Source of the DNA: Aquarana catesbeiana
Lineage: Eukaryota; Chordata; Amphibia; Anura; Ranidae
NCBI RefSeq assembly: GCF_042186555.1
Contig: NC_133325.1
Location: 670,953,640-671,017,639, forward strand
DNA length: 64,000 nt
Direction of reading: 5' to 3'
The first letter of the stretch is position 1, and each line of letters opens with the position of its first letter. This document shows, piece after piece, positions 1 through 10,552 of this stretch. Under the pieces are notes generated by a model. It saw nothing but the letters and a program-made list of their open reading frames with translations, was not told where the DNA came from and searched no databases. The translations under genes were made by a program, and so were the position numbers.

Positions 1-196
1 TCCAGCTCCTCTCTCTCACTCAAAATTTTATAAATTTGTGAAACCAGGCCCCTCTGCCGCTCCCCCTCACAGAGCTGCTCCAGGGGCCTGTATTCTTCCA
101 CCCCTCTGAGAGGTTTCGGCAGTTTCCCAATAAATATAAACAGCTGACTGTACCTCCATGGATCGATGGAAAGATTCTTAGGCTTCTCTTTTAATT

Positions 197-802
197 CTAA
201 ATAAGTGCATATTTCCCCTCTCTAATTACATCTCTTATTTGTAAGCTATCCCTTTTGATCCAGTTCCCTCCCACCTCCCTCCTCCCTGGTGCAAAAAAAA
301 TATTTTCTTTAAGAAATATCAGAGTTGAGTTGTACGTCCACTTATTTTGCATGTGTACCTGGTCCCACACCTTCAAAGCATTGTGTGTTAGTGTCGGCGT
401 CCCTGTGTTTAGTGCTCTATATTTGGGTGGGATCCAAATTATGTGACTTAAATCCTTACTACTCATACTGTGTTCTATATCTACCCACCTCCTTTCTAGA
501 CCCCCCTTTGACCATTCTGTGACTCGTGTCAATACCACCGCTTTGTAGTATTTATAAAAATCAGGCAGCGACAGTCCTCCTTTCTCTTTCCTCCTACTCA
601 GGACCGATCTAGCAATTCGGGGCTTTTTGCCACCCCAGACGAACCTCGATATTATGCCCCTTAAAGCCCTAAAGTACACCTGGGGAGGGGGATAGGGAGC
701 ATCTGGAACTTGTATAGAATTTTGGGCATTATAGACATTTTCACCGCATTGATGCATCCGATCCATGAAAGGGGGCGATAGGCCAGAACTCCTACCTCTC
801 AT
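197..802 (-). pseudogene. LINE ORF2 C-terminal region
   Basis: The 201-residue minus-strand frame contains FVWGGKKPRIARSVLSR and GGLSLPDFYKYYKAV, which match the conserved region after the thumb in L1-clade ORF2 proteins (W-G-x-K-P-R-I and GG-x-x-x-P-D-x-x-x-Y-Y-x-A). It runs in the same orientation as the reverse transcriptase but in a different frame, separated by an untranslatable stretch at about 803-947. The downstream end approaches the window edge, so the usual Cys-rich tail and 3' UTR are not seen. Confidence 0.8.
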
Positions 803-947
803 CTTATTTCGTCTAACAATTGGATATAGTTATTCAAATACAATTCCTTCAAGTTGTTCGACAGCTTGACCCCTAGGTAACTAATCGCCCTCCTCCAAGG
901 GAAGGGGAAAGACCCTACGAGGCTCTCCTCCTCCTCTTTTCTCACGT

Positions 948-2334
948 TTATATTAAGCACCTCCGACTTCCCGAGATTTTAAAATTTGAGATCTCCCCAA
1001 ATCTTTTCAGGTTCTTCAGGATGTTCGGGATCGTAATCCTAGGATTTGTAATAAAAAACATCATATCATCTGCGAAGGCCGCTAATTTGTGTTCCTCTGT
1101 TCCTATCCTCACCCCACTGCAGTCTGGATGTCCACGAATGACAGATAATAGAGGCTCTAAGGTTAGGACGAAAAGAAGGAGGGACAGTGGACACCCCTGC
1201 CTAGTGCCATTCTCCATCCGGAAGGACTCTGAGATCACTCCATTGGTCTTAACAAATGCCTTTGGACTGGTGTATAGTATTTTCACCCAAGAGATAAATC
1301 TCTGGCCCATCCCCATTATTTCTAGGGTTTTGAACATCCACCCCCAGTCTACCCTGTCAAACACTTTTTCTGCGTCCAATGACAGGAATAGAGCTGGGGG
1401 CCCACTTCATTTGATGGACTCTACCAGGAGCACAGACCTCACTCCATTGTCTCTACTCTGTCTTCCCGGTATAAACCCCACCTGGTCTGGGTGTACCAGG
1501 GTGGACATTTTATCTCTTAATCTCCCTGCCAGGACTTTGGCGAATAACTTTACATCGGTATTTAATAATGAAATGGGTCTATAGCTCGAACACAGCTCCC
1601 TATTTTTGTCCTCTTTGTGGATTAATGTTATGGCCGCTAATAGTGCGTACCCCCCCCATTTTGCAGTCTGGACCCAGTATATTACAATAATGTCTTAGTC
1701 TAGGTATTAAAATTTGTTTAAATTTTACCAGATATAATGAGGTGAAGCCGTCGGGGCCAGGGCTTTTCCCCTTGGGAATACTCTTCAGGGTCGAAAGGAT
1801 TTCTACCTCTTCTATTGGTCTATCGAGGAGATCTCTCTCCTCTTCGGATATGTTTACCACCTCTGCCTCCTTTAAGAATTCTTCCATCTTCTCCTCCTTT
1901 GTACTTTCTCCTAGTCCCTTTTGTCTGATGGAGTATAGATCTTTATAATACTTTCTGAACTCTTCCGCTATTCCCTTGCTTGAACCTACTACTTCTCCTT
2001 TTTTACTTTGTATTTTCATAATATAATTCCTCTCTCTTTTCTTCCTCAGTATCCTTGCCAGGTGTTTACTTATTTTATTACCCCAGACGTATCTATCCTT
2101 TGATAATTTTTTAAGGGCCCTTTTTGTATCTTGTTCCATACTGTCTCTCAACTCTTCTCTTTTTGCAACTAACTGTCGATAGCTATCCTGGCATAGGCCT
2201 TTTGATTTTTTGTGACCCTGTTCTAATATCTGGATTTCCTCAATGAGTTTTCCCTCTCCTCTCTTCTTTTTCTTTTCAACCCGGCCCCTATGGAAATCAA
2301 CACCCCTCTTATATACGCTTTGTGCGCCTCCCAC
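948..2334 (-). pseudogene. LINE ORF2 linker and reverse transcriptase
   Basis: On the minus strand a basic, coiled-coil-like linker (2334 to about 1850) leads into IPKGKSPGPDGF, the RT motif 0/1 region of L1-type reverse transcriptases. After a frame break near 1600, the frame from 1379 holds DAEKVFDRVDW (motif A region with catalytic Asp), GTRQGCPLS (motif B) and FADDMMFF (motif C catalytic Asp pair). Known role: target-primed reverse transcription. At least two frameshifts separate the motif blocks, so no functional enzyme is encoded. Confidence 0.9.
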
Positions 2335-3830
2335 AGCACCGCCGGTGAAATTCCTCCTGTATCATTAACTCTGAAAAAGAATTCTATTTCATCCTTAATC
2401 TTTTCTAGCACTTTGGGATCCAAAAACAAATTTTCATTTAATTTCCAAGTATATGACTGTCTTTGTGTTTCTGTAAGCCTAATTCTTAATGTGACTGGCG
2501 CATGATCTGATAAGGAAGTGGCCTCTATTCTGGACTCCTCAGCAGAATCCATCAAACTGTGGTCCAACAATATACAGTATAATCCAGCCTCGAATATGTC
2601 CCGTGCACAGGGGAGAAAAAGGTATAGTCATTGGTTTTTAGGTGTTGCATCCTCCACACATCTATTAAATGATTTTCCTTTAGCCGTTTTCTAATCATAC
2701 TCAATTGAGCCTTACTTGTCCCCTGTGCCCGGGATGTACTATCGTGTCCGGGGTCCAGACAGGTGTTGAAGTCTCCCACCAACACCACCTCTCCCTCCCT
2801 AAATTCCGCCAGTTTGGAAAGCATCCCCTTTAAAAATATAGTCGGGTTTTTATTAGGGCAATACACGTTCGCCAGTGTAAGCTTTTTCTTATCTAGCATA
2901 CCCTTGAGAAATAAAAATCGACCCTCTGGGTCCGTCAATCTCCCCACTTCTGAGAATTTCACGGAGCCAGAAAACCCTATTGCCACACCCTTAGATCTAC
3001 TTATTGGTGTGTCACTATTTTTTGTGACCCTGTTCTAATATCTGGATTTCCTCAATGAGTTTTCCCTCTCCTCTCTTCTTTTTCTTTTCAACCCGGCCCC
3101 TATGGAAATCAACACCCCTCTTATATACGCTTTGTGCGCCTCCCACAGCACCGCCGGTGAAATTCCTCCTGTATCATTAACTCTGAAAAAGAATTCTATT
3201 TCATCCTTAATCTTTTCTAGCACTTTGGGATCCAAAAACAAATTTTCATTTAATTTCCAAGTATATGACTGTCTTTGTGTTTCTGTAAGCCTAATTCTTA
3301 ATGTGACTGGCGCATGATCTGATAAGGAAGTGGCCTCTATTCTGGACTCCTCAGCAGAATCTATCAAACTGTGGTCCAACAATATACAGTATAATCCAGC
3401 CTCGAATATGTCCCGTGCACAGGGGAGAAAAAGGTATAGTCATTGGTTTTTAGGTGTTGCATCCTCCACACATCTATTAAATGATTTTCCTTTAGCCGTT
3501 TTCTAATCATACTCAATTGAGCCTTACTTGTCCCCTGTGCCCGGGATGTACTATCGTGTCCGGGGTCCAGACAGGAGTTGAAGTCTCCCACCAACACCAC
3601 CTCTCCCTCCCTAAATTCCGCCAGTTTGGAAAGCATCCCCTTTAAAAATATAGTCGGGTTTTTATTAGGGCAATACACGTTCGCCAGTGTAAGCTTTTTC
3701 TTATCTAGCATACCCTTGAGAAATAAAAATCGACCCTCTGGGTCCGTCAATCTCCCCACTTCTGAGAATTTCACGGAGCCAGAAAACCCTATTGCCACAC
3801 CCTTAGATCTACTTATTGGTGTGTCACTAT
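2205..3830 (-). repeat. 812-base direct tandem duplication inside the LINE
   Basis: Bases about 2207-3018 and 3019-3830 are the same 812-base sequence head to tail, with only two differences seen by eye. The junction near 3017-3022 lies in a short T-rich stretch shared with the upstream boundary (ATTTTT at about 2205 and 3017), consistent with a microhomology-mediated event. Near identity means the duplication is very recent or is an assembly artefact. Confidence 0.95.
2223..2986 (-). pseudogene. LINE endonuclease domain, duplicated second half
   Basis: This is a second copy of the endonuclease C-terminal two thirds. It again contains the Gly-Asp-Phe-Asn motif, the SRLDY segment, the same frameshift, and the SDHAPV catalytic-His motif. 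It lies between the first copy and the linker to reverse transcriptase, so it arose by duplication inside the element after insertion. It begins abruptly with no endonuclease N-terminus. I could find two base differences from the upstream copy: C versus T near 2550/3362, and T versus A near 2764/3576. Confidence 0.85.
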
Positions 3831-4008
3831 AAAACCAGGTGGGCATTCGTGGAGAATATAATTTAATATTTGATCCCTGCGTCAAGTGTGTTTCCTGTAA
3901 GAATACTATGTCCGCTCTGCAGTACTGGAGCTCTCTGAGGATCTTGTGTCTTTTTCCTGGGGAGTTCAGACCCTTAACATTGTAGGACAGTAATTTTAGC
4001 TCAGGCAT
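3035..4008 (-). pseudogene. LINE ORF2 endonuclease domain (upstream copy)
   Basis: The frame opens at 4008 with MPELKLLSYNVKGLNSPGKR, the standard start of an L1 apurinic-like endonuclease. It continues through LQETH (metal-binding Glu), VLVGDFNSCLD (Asp/Asn) and TYSRLDY. A frameshift at about 3375 then moves the protein into the next frame, where LDHSL and SDHAPVTLRI carry the catalytic His. Known family role: nicks target DNA to prime reverse transcription. The domain has near-normal length but is interrupted by the frameshift and followed by a duplicated copy of its own second half, so it cannot be joined to the reverse transcriptase in one frame. Confidence 0.85.
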
Positions 4009-4450
4009 ATCTATATTTCATCCCCCTTTCTCTGACAACCTCTGTGTACTCCCACTCTGCAGTTTACAGGGGGGGATGCCGCTGTTCATCGACTTTATTT
4101 TCATAGAAACACAGGCTCTGTTGTGGGACGCTGTCACCTGGAGAGTCATATGCTAGCTCTCCCGTCACTCTCCTCGCTCCGGAGCTCCGTTCGCTGGTCT
4201 CTCTCCCCCGCTAGGCTCTCCGCACACGGATCCGTTCCTCCTCTCCGTTGCTGGAGGTGACAGGGACGCCAGCCGCGTCCTCTCAGTCACACAGGGCGCG
4301 AGGCGGCAGCAATCTCTCACCTCGCCGCACGCCCCGTGCACGCCGACCCACTCCGTCCAGCCCTCCTTCGTCCTCCACTCCGGCGCCACCTTCGGGCCCC
4401 TCCCCCCGTCAGACGTCTCACGTCTGCATCCTCTCCCCAAAATGGCTCGA
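4009..4450 (-). other. GC-rich leader of the LINE (putative 5' UTR)
   Basis: This stretch is markedly richer in G, C and CpG than its neighbours (4140-4440) and directly precedes the ORF2 start on the minus strand. Frog L1-like elements commonly have CpG-rich 5' leaders. The open frames on both strands here are Pro/Ser/Arg-rich composition artefacts. No promoter motif was assigned. Confidence 0.45.
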
Positions 4451-4518
4451 TATACTGTATATATAAAGTGTTCAAGCCCCCTTCCCTTTTTTATACTGCA
4501 GCCTGATATTACAGTTGT

Positions 4519-5167
4519 TTAAAGTGGTTGTAAAAGCTCAAGATTTTTTTTTACCTTCATGCATTCTATGCATGAAGGTAAAAACCTTCAATACATACAA
4601 AAAAAAAATACCTTCAATAAAAAACCTTCAATACTTACTCAATACTTACCCTATACTTACCTGAGCCCCATCTCAATCCAGCGATGTGCACAAGAGCAGC
4701 CACTCTCCCGAGTCTCTTCTTCCTCATTGACTGAGACAGTAGTGGGAGCCATTGGCTCCCTCTACTATCAATCACAGCCAGTGAGCCAATGAGGAGAGAG
4801 CGGGGTGGGGTTGAGCCACGCTCCGTGTGTGAATGGACAGGGAGCAAGCCTGCTTGGGTGCCTCCATAGCAAGCTGCTGGCTATGGGGGCACTCGGCAGG
4901 AGGGAGGGGCCAGGAATACCAGCAGGGAACCTGAGAAGAGGTGGACTGGGGCTGCTTTGTGCAAAAGTGTTGTCTTCTCTTCTGGCTCTGCCCCTCCTCC
5001 TTCCCCCCCGCTGCCTTCTGGGACCTGCGTGTGCTATTGCTCGGCTTCGGCTTCCGACATCGCTGGACTCCTGGACAGGTAAGTGTCTGTTTATTAAAAG
5101 TCAGCAGCTGCAGTATTTGTAGCTGCTGGCTTTTAATATTTTTTTTTCAGGTGGACTCCCTCTTTAA
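4519..5167. mobile_element. TTAA-bounded non-autonomous element, chimeric
   Basis: It starts at a TTAA followed by AGTGGTTGTAAA and ends in CCCTCTTTAA. The left two thirds resemble the element at 50202-50688. The right third (about 5085-5167) contains the hairpin AGTCAGCAGCTGCAG...AGCTGCTGGCTTTTA, also found at 63380-63420. TTAA ends suggest piggyBac-like or Kolobok-like mobilisation. No coding capacity. The Tc1 remnant at 5168 abuts it directly. Confidence 0.6.
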
Positions 5168-6130
5168 GTATTCAGACCCTTTACTCAGTACTTTGTTGAA
5201 GCACCTTTGGCAGCAATTACAGGCTCAAATCTTTTTTGGGTATGATGCAACAAGCTTTACACACATGGATTAGGGGATTTTCTGACATTCTCAAAATCCT
5301 CTCAAGCTAAGTCAGGATGGATGGAGACCATCGGTGGACAGCCATTTTCAGGTCTCATCAGAGATGACTCTAAGGCATTCACAGACTTGTCCCTCAGCTA
5401 CACCTGTGATGTCTTGACCATGTGCTTAGGATTGTTGTTATGTTGGAAGGTGAACCTTCAGCCTAGTTTGTGGTCCTGAGCGCTGTGGAACAGGTTATCA
5501 TTGAGGATATCTCTATACTGTAATTTTTATTCAGCTTTCCCTCAACCCTGACCAGTCTCCCAGTCCCTGCTGCTGAAAATCACCACCCACAGAATGATGC
5601 TGCTACCACTATGCTTCACTGTTGGGATGGTATTGGGCAGGTGATGAGCGGTGCCTGGTTTCCTCCAGACATACCATTTAGAATTGAGGCCAAACAGTTC
5701 AATCGTGGTTTCATCAAACCAGAGAATCTTGCTCCTCAGAGTCTGAGAGTCCTTTGGGTGCTTTTTTGCAAACTCCAAGGGTGCTTTCATGTGTTTTGCA
5801 CTGAGAAGAAGCTTCCATCTAGCTACTCTGCCATAAAGCCCAGAGCCCACAGATGCAGTGATGGTTGTCCCATCTCCACACAGGATCTCTAGAGCTCAGT
5901 CAGAGTGACCATTGGGCTCTTGGTCACCTCTCTTTCTAAGGCCCTTCTCCCCTGATGTGATATTTCAGTTTTTCCTTTTTCCTACATTTGCAAACATTTC
6001 TAAAATTCTGTTTTCACGTTGTCATTATGGGGTACTGAGTGTAGATTAATGAGAAAAACATTTAAACAACTGAAGTATCAGGCTGCAACAAAGTAAAAAA
6101 AGTGAAGAGGTCATAAATATTTTATTAATG
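5168..6130 (-). mobile_element. Tc1-like transposon remnant
   Basis: The minus strand carries a Tc1/mariner transposase remnant with flanking sequence typical of Tc1 elements of fish and frogs. The left edge begins AAGTATTCAGACCCTTTACTC. The right end is weak: the region 5990-6120 resembles a Tc1 terminus but I cannot align it as a clear inverted repeat. The element is much more decayed than the two Tc1 families to its right. Confidence 0.7.
5542..5850 (-). pseudogene. Tc1 transposase fragment
   Basis: The frame (5850 to 5542) reads through SKILWFDETTIELFG, the first catalytic Asp block of a DDE transposase of the Tc1 type. It is followed by KWYVWRKPGTAH, IPTVKHSGSSIILW and SRDWETGQG, the expected order after the first Asp. 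The N-terminal DNA-binding domain and the second Asp/Glu region are not in frame. About 100 of the usual 340 residues remain in one piece. Confidence 0.8.
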
Positions 6131-6525
6131 CACCGTATATGTATATATATACAGAGTTTCTCACAAAAGTGAGTACACCCCTCACATTTATGTAAATATT
6201 TTTTTATATCTTTTCATTTGACAACACTGAAGAAATGACACTTTGCTACAATGTAAAGTAGTGAGTGTACAGCTTGTATAACAGTGTAAATTTTCTGTCC
6301 CCTCAAAATAACGCAACACACAGCCATTAATGTCTAAACCGCTGGCAACCTATGTGAGTACACCCCTAAGTGAAAATGGCCAAATTGGGCCTAATTAACC
6401 ATTTTCCCTCCCCGGTGTCATGTGACTCGTTAGTGTTACAAGGTTTCAGGTGTGAATGGGGAGCAGGTGTGTTTAATTTGGTGTTATCGCTCTCAATCTC
6501 TCATACTGGTCACTGGAAGTCCAAC

Positions 6526-8355
6526 TTGGCACCTCATGACAAAGAACTTTCCGAGGATATGAAAAAAAGAATTGTTGCTCTACATAAAGATGGCCTAGGC
6601 TATAAGAAAGTAGAATAATAAATGTGGCGCTAACTCAGTAAGTACAAAGAAGTGAGTAGTGCAAAACATCACATAACAAATCAATGTCCCTGTGTCTATC
6701 TTTGCTGAATACTCTGATTTTAAATGTAAGTTGCTGCTTTGGAAATCTTTTTTACCGAATTACTACACTATGGAGATCTCTTTTTTCTTCTATGAGTTTT
6801 ATATGGAGGCGAGTGGAGGGGTTTAAAGAGGATGTATTTAATATTAGAGGGGGAAGACTGTTTTCTTATCCACTAACACTGCTGCTTAATCCTGCCATCC
6901 ATGATACTCCAAGGGGAAGAGGGCATGATTTGAGAGGATCCTTCGATTACTTATCAGAAGCGTCTTTAGACCCATTGGGGTCTTTATCTGAGGTGAGAGG
7001 CTGGGGCCCACCTATGGTGGATCACACATGGTGGAAGATAGTGTGATTACACATTCAGGAATGGATGAACTTTCCTGCACTTGATCACTGCACCTTTTAC
7101 TTCCATATGTCTAGATCATATTGAAGATTGTGGATCCTTATTCACTTTTGCACATGCACTTTTGTACACTTTAATGTAATTTTGGACTATTTATGGATTT
7201 ATTGTTCATTGATTTATTTGATGTTTTGCACTATGCAGTTTTTGTACTTACTGAGTTAGCACCCCATTTATTATTCCACTCATTTATCCATTTGTGGGAA
7301 CACATTCTTAATGTTGGTTGCCACTCTGAAATTAACTTGAGGTTCACTTGGTTTGCACATTAGTTATTTAGTTATTTATTTACTAGGCTAAAAGAAGATT
7401 GGCAAGACCCTGAAACTGAGCTGCAGCACGGTGGCCAAGACCATACAGCGGTTTAACAGGACAGGTTCCACTCAGAACAAACCTTGCCATGGTCGACCAA
7501 AGAAGTTGAGTGCACATGCTCAACATCATATCCAGAGGTTGTCTTTGGTAAATAAATGTATGAGTGCTGCCAGCATTGCTGCAAAGGTTGAATGGGGTAG
7601 GGGGGTAGGGAGTCAGCTTGTCAGTGCTCAGACCATATGCAGTGCTCACAGTGCTCAGTGCTCTGCATCAAATTGGTCTGCATGGCTGTTGTTCTAGAAG
7701 GAAGCCTCTTCTAAAGACAAGAAAGCCTGCAAACAGTTTGCTGAAGACAAGCATACTAAGGACATGGATTACTGGAACCACTGTCCTGTTATCTGATGAG
7801 ACCAAGATAAACTTATTTGTTTCAGATGGTATCAAGCGTGTGTGGTGGCAGCCAGATGAGGAGTACAAAGACAAGTTTATCTTGCCTACAGTCAAGCATG
7901 GTGGTGGGAGTGTCATGGTCTGGGGCTGCATGAGTACTGTCGGCACTGGGGAGCTACAGTTCATTGAGGGAACCATGAATGCTACCATGAAATGTGACAT
8001 ATTGAAGCAGAGCATGATCCCCTCCCTTCGGAGACTGGGCCGCAGGGCAGTATTCCAACATGATAACGACCCCAAACACACCTCAAAGACGACCACTGCC
8101 TTGCTAAAGAAGCTGAGGGTAAAGGTGATGGACTGGTCAAGCATGTCTCCAGACCTAAACCCTATTGAGCATCTGTGGGGCATCCTCAAACAGAAGGTGG
8201 AAGAGCGCAAGGTCTCCAACATCCACCAGCTCTGTGATGTCATCATGGAGGAGTGGAAGTGGACTCCAGTGGCAACCTGTGAAGCTCTGGTGAATTCCAT
8301 GCCCAAGAGGGTTAAGGAGGTAATGGAAAATAATGGTGGCCACACAAAATATTGA
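6526..8355 (+). pseudogene. Tc1 transposase (DD34E type), copy A, disrupted
   Basis: The N-terminal part (from 6526) encodes HDKELSEDMKKRIVALHKDG, the first helix-turn-helix region, but the usual ATG is TTG. The insertion at 6611-7384 interrupts the codons for GLGYKK. After it, 7387-7700 continues the DNA-binding domain with frameshifts, including RFNRTGSTQNKPCHGRPKK, the GRPR-like motif. The frame at 7618-8355 holds LLSDETKINLF (first Asp), FQHDNDPKHTSK (second Asp) and SPDLNPIEHLWGIL (catalytic Glu), ending at TGA 8353-8355. Known role: cut-and-paste transposition at TA. The lost start, frameshifts and insertion make it inactive. Confidence 0.92.
6611..7384. mobile_element. Insertion nested in Tc1 copy A, with 36-base inverted repeats
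   Basis: The insertion is bracketed by AGGCTATAAGAA (6597-6608) and AGGCTAAAAGAA (7385-7396), an 11/12-base target duplication. Inside it, 6612-6648 and 7241-7276 are inverted repeats (GCTAACTCAGTAAGTACAAA and its complement) with about two mismatches. A further 107 bases follow the second repeat and end in TTAGTTATTTAGTTATTTA. The long duplication and simple tail suggest retroposition rather than a DNA transposon. No protein is recognisable in it. Confidence 0.7.
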
Positions 8356-8603
8356 CACTTTGGGCCCAATTTGGACATTTTCACTTAGGGGTGTACTCAC
8401 TTTTGTTGCCAGCGGTTTAGACATTAATGTCTGTGTGTTGAGTTATTTTAAGGGGACAGCAAATTTACACAGTTATACATGCTGTACACTCACTACTTAC
8501 ATGGTAGCAAAGTGTCATTTCTTCAGTGTTGTCACATGAAAAGATAAAGAATAAAATATTTACAAAAATGTGAGGGGTGTACTCACTTTTGTGAGATACT
8601 GTA

Positions 8604-9229
8604 TATATATATTATACAATGTATTATCAATTATTTTTCCTTTTTTATCATTAATTTCTTTGTAAACTAAACCTTTAATCATTCTTTGAAAATTTCTAAA
8701 ATCTCAGCTCTTATTTGAAACCACAGACATGTTTTTTTTTTATCCTTTGTTTTGCTTATCTAGTGAAATCATCTAAATCTGAAAATAAAGGTGTCTAAAA
8801 GCTATGCTATGCATGATTTAAGGAAAATAAGTATTTATACAAATACACTTTGATACAAATGTATGCCTTTTGATGTCTGGATCTATTGTAAGAGGCGGAA
8901 CTATGCAAAAGTTCACTTTACTAGAAAAGTTTATTAATTACCTCACATGTTAAAATATACTGTTCAAGTTGCTGCAAAGACTGAATGTGTCTGTTTCTCT
9001 AGCCATAGATATGCATGGGTGAATTAAAATTAATTTGTAAGGATACTGAGTGTGAAAGTATCACAGTCAAATGAGGAGGAGTCGCCTACCTACATGACAG
9101 ATGAGCTCATCATACTATCTAATTTATGTACAAATAAATGACACTATGGACCTCAATTAATAAAGTTTAAAGCCTTATGCCATCATCTGTCTCATCTGTA
9201 TACATCAAGGCAAATTTACTGGTGGATGG
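8604..9229. other. No feature recognised
   Basis: AT-rich sequence between a Tc1 element and a retroelement 3' end. No splice-bounded frame, RNA gene or repeat could be supported. Confidence 0.5.
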
Positions 9230-9990
9230 AAAATATGCAGTGGAAGGATTGGTCGCACTGCAATGTATTTAACAAAGTTTATTCAGCAAAGCTGTACAAG
9301 ACACCCCCCACCGTGACTCCACTCTCACTGAAAATATGTGATTAAGCGCATTCCAGGTAAAAGGCTTTGGAGAGGGTGGAATCATAGTGGGTTGTGTCTT
9401 GTACATCTTTGCTGGATAAAATGTACTCCTATACCCCTGGATGACGTCCTATTGGACGAAATGTGACGGGTGGAGCTACAGCCATGACATAATCATGCCT
9501 GCCAGGGTGCTGATCGTGCATATCTGTTTTTTATCTTAATAAATGTTGGAATTTTATACTATTACACTATGAGTGTAACCTGCTTTGGTTATTTTGGAAA
9601 CCCGGTTCCTGAGTCCTGGATTGTGCCATCCATCCCAGTGAGATTTCACCCAAAAGAGTGCAGCCAGACCTCCATCTTTGAGGTCTTACCTGTCAATAAG
9701 CGGCATGTGAGTGGGGTGCACACTTGGGTGTGGAGTGGTGTATATATAAACAGGATCACTGGATTTGGGGAAGACATGCATTCATTTATGGACTGTCTGT
9801 ACTAAGCATTTGATCACGGACTGTTTTGCACTTTGCACCTTTTTCTATATAAGGATTTTTTCTTGGATGTTTATGGATCAATTTATTTGCACATGTTCAT
9901 GTTATTCATTCTTGTTCTAGCACTGTAATTGCTTTATCACTTGATTGATTTATATTTTTCTGAATTATTGATGCACTAGCACTTCATCAA
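9230..9990 (+). mobile_element. 3' part of an unclassified retroelement with hammerhead-like motif
   Basis: The region includes an inverted repeat (about 9274-9310 against 9391-9422, TTGTACA-containing). A motif at about 9437-9472 has the form CCC-CTGGATGA-stem-GAAA-...-GGG. AATAAA follows at about 9538, about 70 bases downstream. The sequence from 9560 onward resembles the tail of the insertion at 6611-7384 in style (TTATGGAT, GCACTTTGCAC). No protein is recognisable. Penelope-like or another retroelement is possible, and I cannot decide between them. Confidence 0.4.
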
Positions 9991-10164
9991 ATGCAACACA
10001 TTTGTATTTATATTTGTTAACTATATGTGTGTGGATATACAGTTGTGCTCATAAGTTTACATACCCTGGAAGAAGTTATGATTCATTTTTCAGAGAATAT
10101 GAATGATAACAAAAACAGCATTATTTTAAAATGGTACTCTAATGACACACACGGTCTTTGATTT

Positions 10165-10377
10165 CAGCAATATGTGTAGTGAGAATTCAACTGGAGTTCA
10201 ATGTAAAATTCTATTTGAATTTCAGTCCAAATTTCTGAAATTCGGACGAATTTTGTTACGTTTTTCGGAGCATTCATTAAAATTTGTTTATATTGTAATT
10301 TGACATAGCTGAATCTCCGAATAACAAAAAATTTGTCTGAATATTAATTTGGAATGAAGCGAAATGCACATGTCTAA
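10165..10377. mobile_element. Short hAT-like fragment nested in the second Tc1 element
   Basis: Sequence foreign to Tc1 lies between the left terminal repeat and the transposase leader. It has the AAATTCGGACGAA / TTTTTCGGAG / GCACATGTCTA signature shared with the hAT-like elements at 21256-22956 and 57609-58367. The right end GCACATGTCTA is clear, the left end is eroded, and I could not define a target duplication. Confidence 0.5.
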
Positions 10378-10552
10378 CATGCACACAAGTTGACATAAAG
10401 GGGTTTGAATGGCTATTAAAGGTAACCATCCTCACCTGTGGTCTGTTTGCTTGTAATTAGTGTGTGTGTATAAAAGGTCAGCGAGTTTCTGGACTCCTGA
10501 CAGACCCTTGCATCTTTCATCCAGTGCTGCACTGATGTTTCTGGATTCTGTC

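Larger units (their letters stand above)
1..4450 (-). mobile_element. L1-like non-LTR retrotransposon (LINE), ORF2 region, runs off the left edge
   Basis: Read on the minus strand, the order is GC-rich leader, apurinic-type endonuclease, linker, reverse transcriptase, C-terminal region, as in L1-clade ORF2. All domains are recognisable in conceptual translation but the reading frame is broken several times, and the 3' end lies beyond base 1. No ORF1 is visible upstream of ORF2: between the ORF2 start (about 4008) and the apparent 5' end (about 4450) there is only a CpG-rich leader. Either ORF1 was lost or the element is a 5' derivative. It is dead as a coding unit but young enough to translate over long stretches. 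The exact 5' boundary is uncertain and no target duplication could be found. Confidence 0.85.
6152..8601 (+). mobile_element. Tc1-like transposon, copy A, with nested insertion
   Basis: Both ends are flanked by TA (6150-6151 and 8602-8603). The ends are inverted repeats: CTCACAAAAGTGAGTACACC on the left, with the complement at 8578-8598. Inner copies of the GTGAGTACACCCCTAAGTG motif sit at about 6354-6375 and 8388-8413, giving an IR/DR layout with two transposase-binding units per end as in Sleeping Beauty-type Tc1 elements. Without the insertion at about 6611-7384 the element would be about 1.67 kb, a normal Tc1 size. A second copy of the same family, in the opposite orientation, is at 28016-29580. 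Confidence 0.95.

Noticed and set aside
7668..8384. 238-residue frame on the minus strand
   Set aside because: Antisense shadow of the Tc1 transposase, whose catalytic motifs are on the plus strand.
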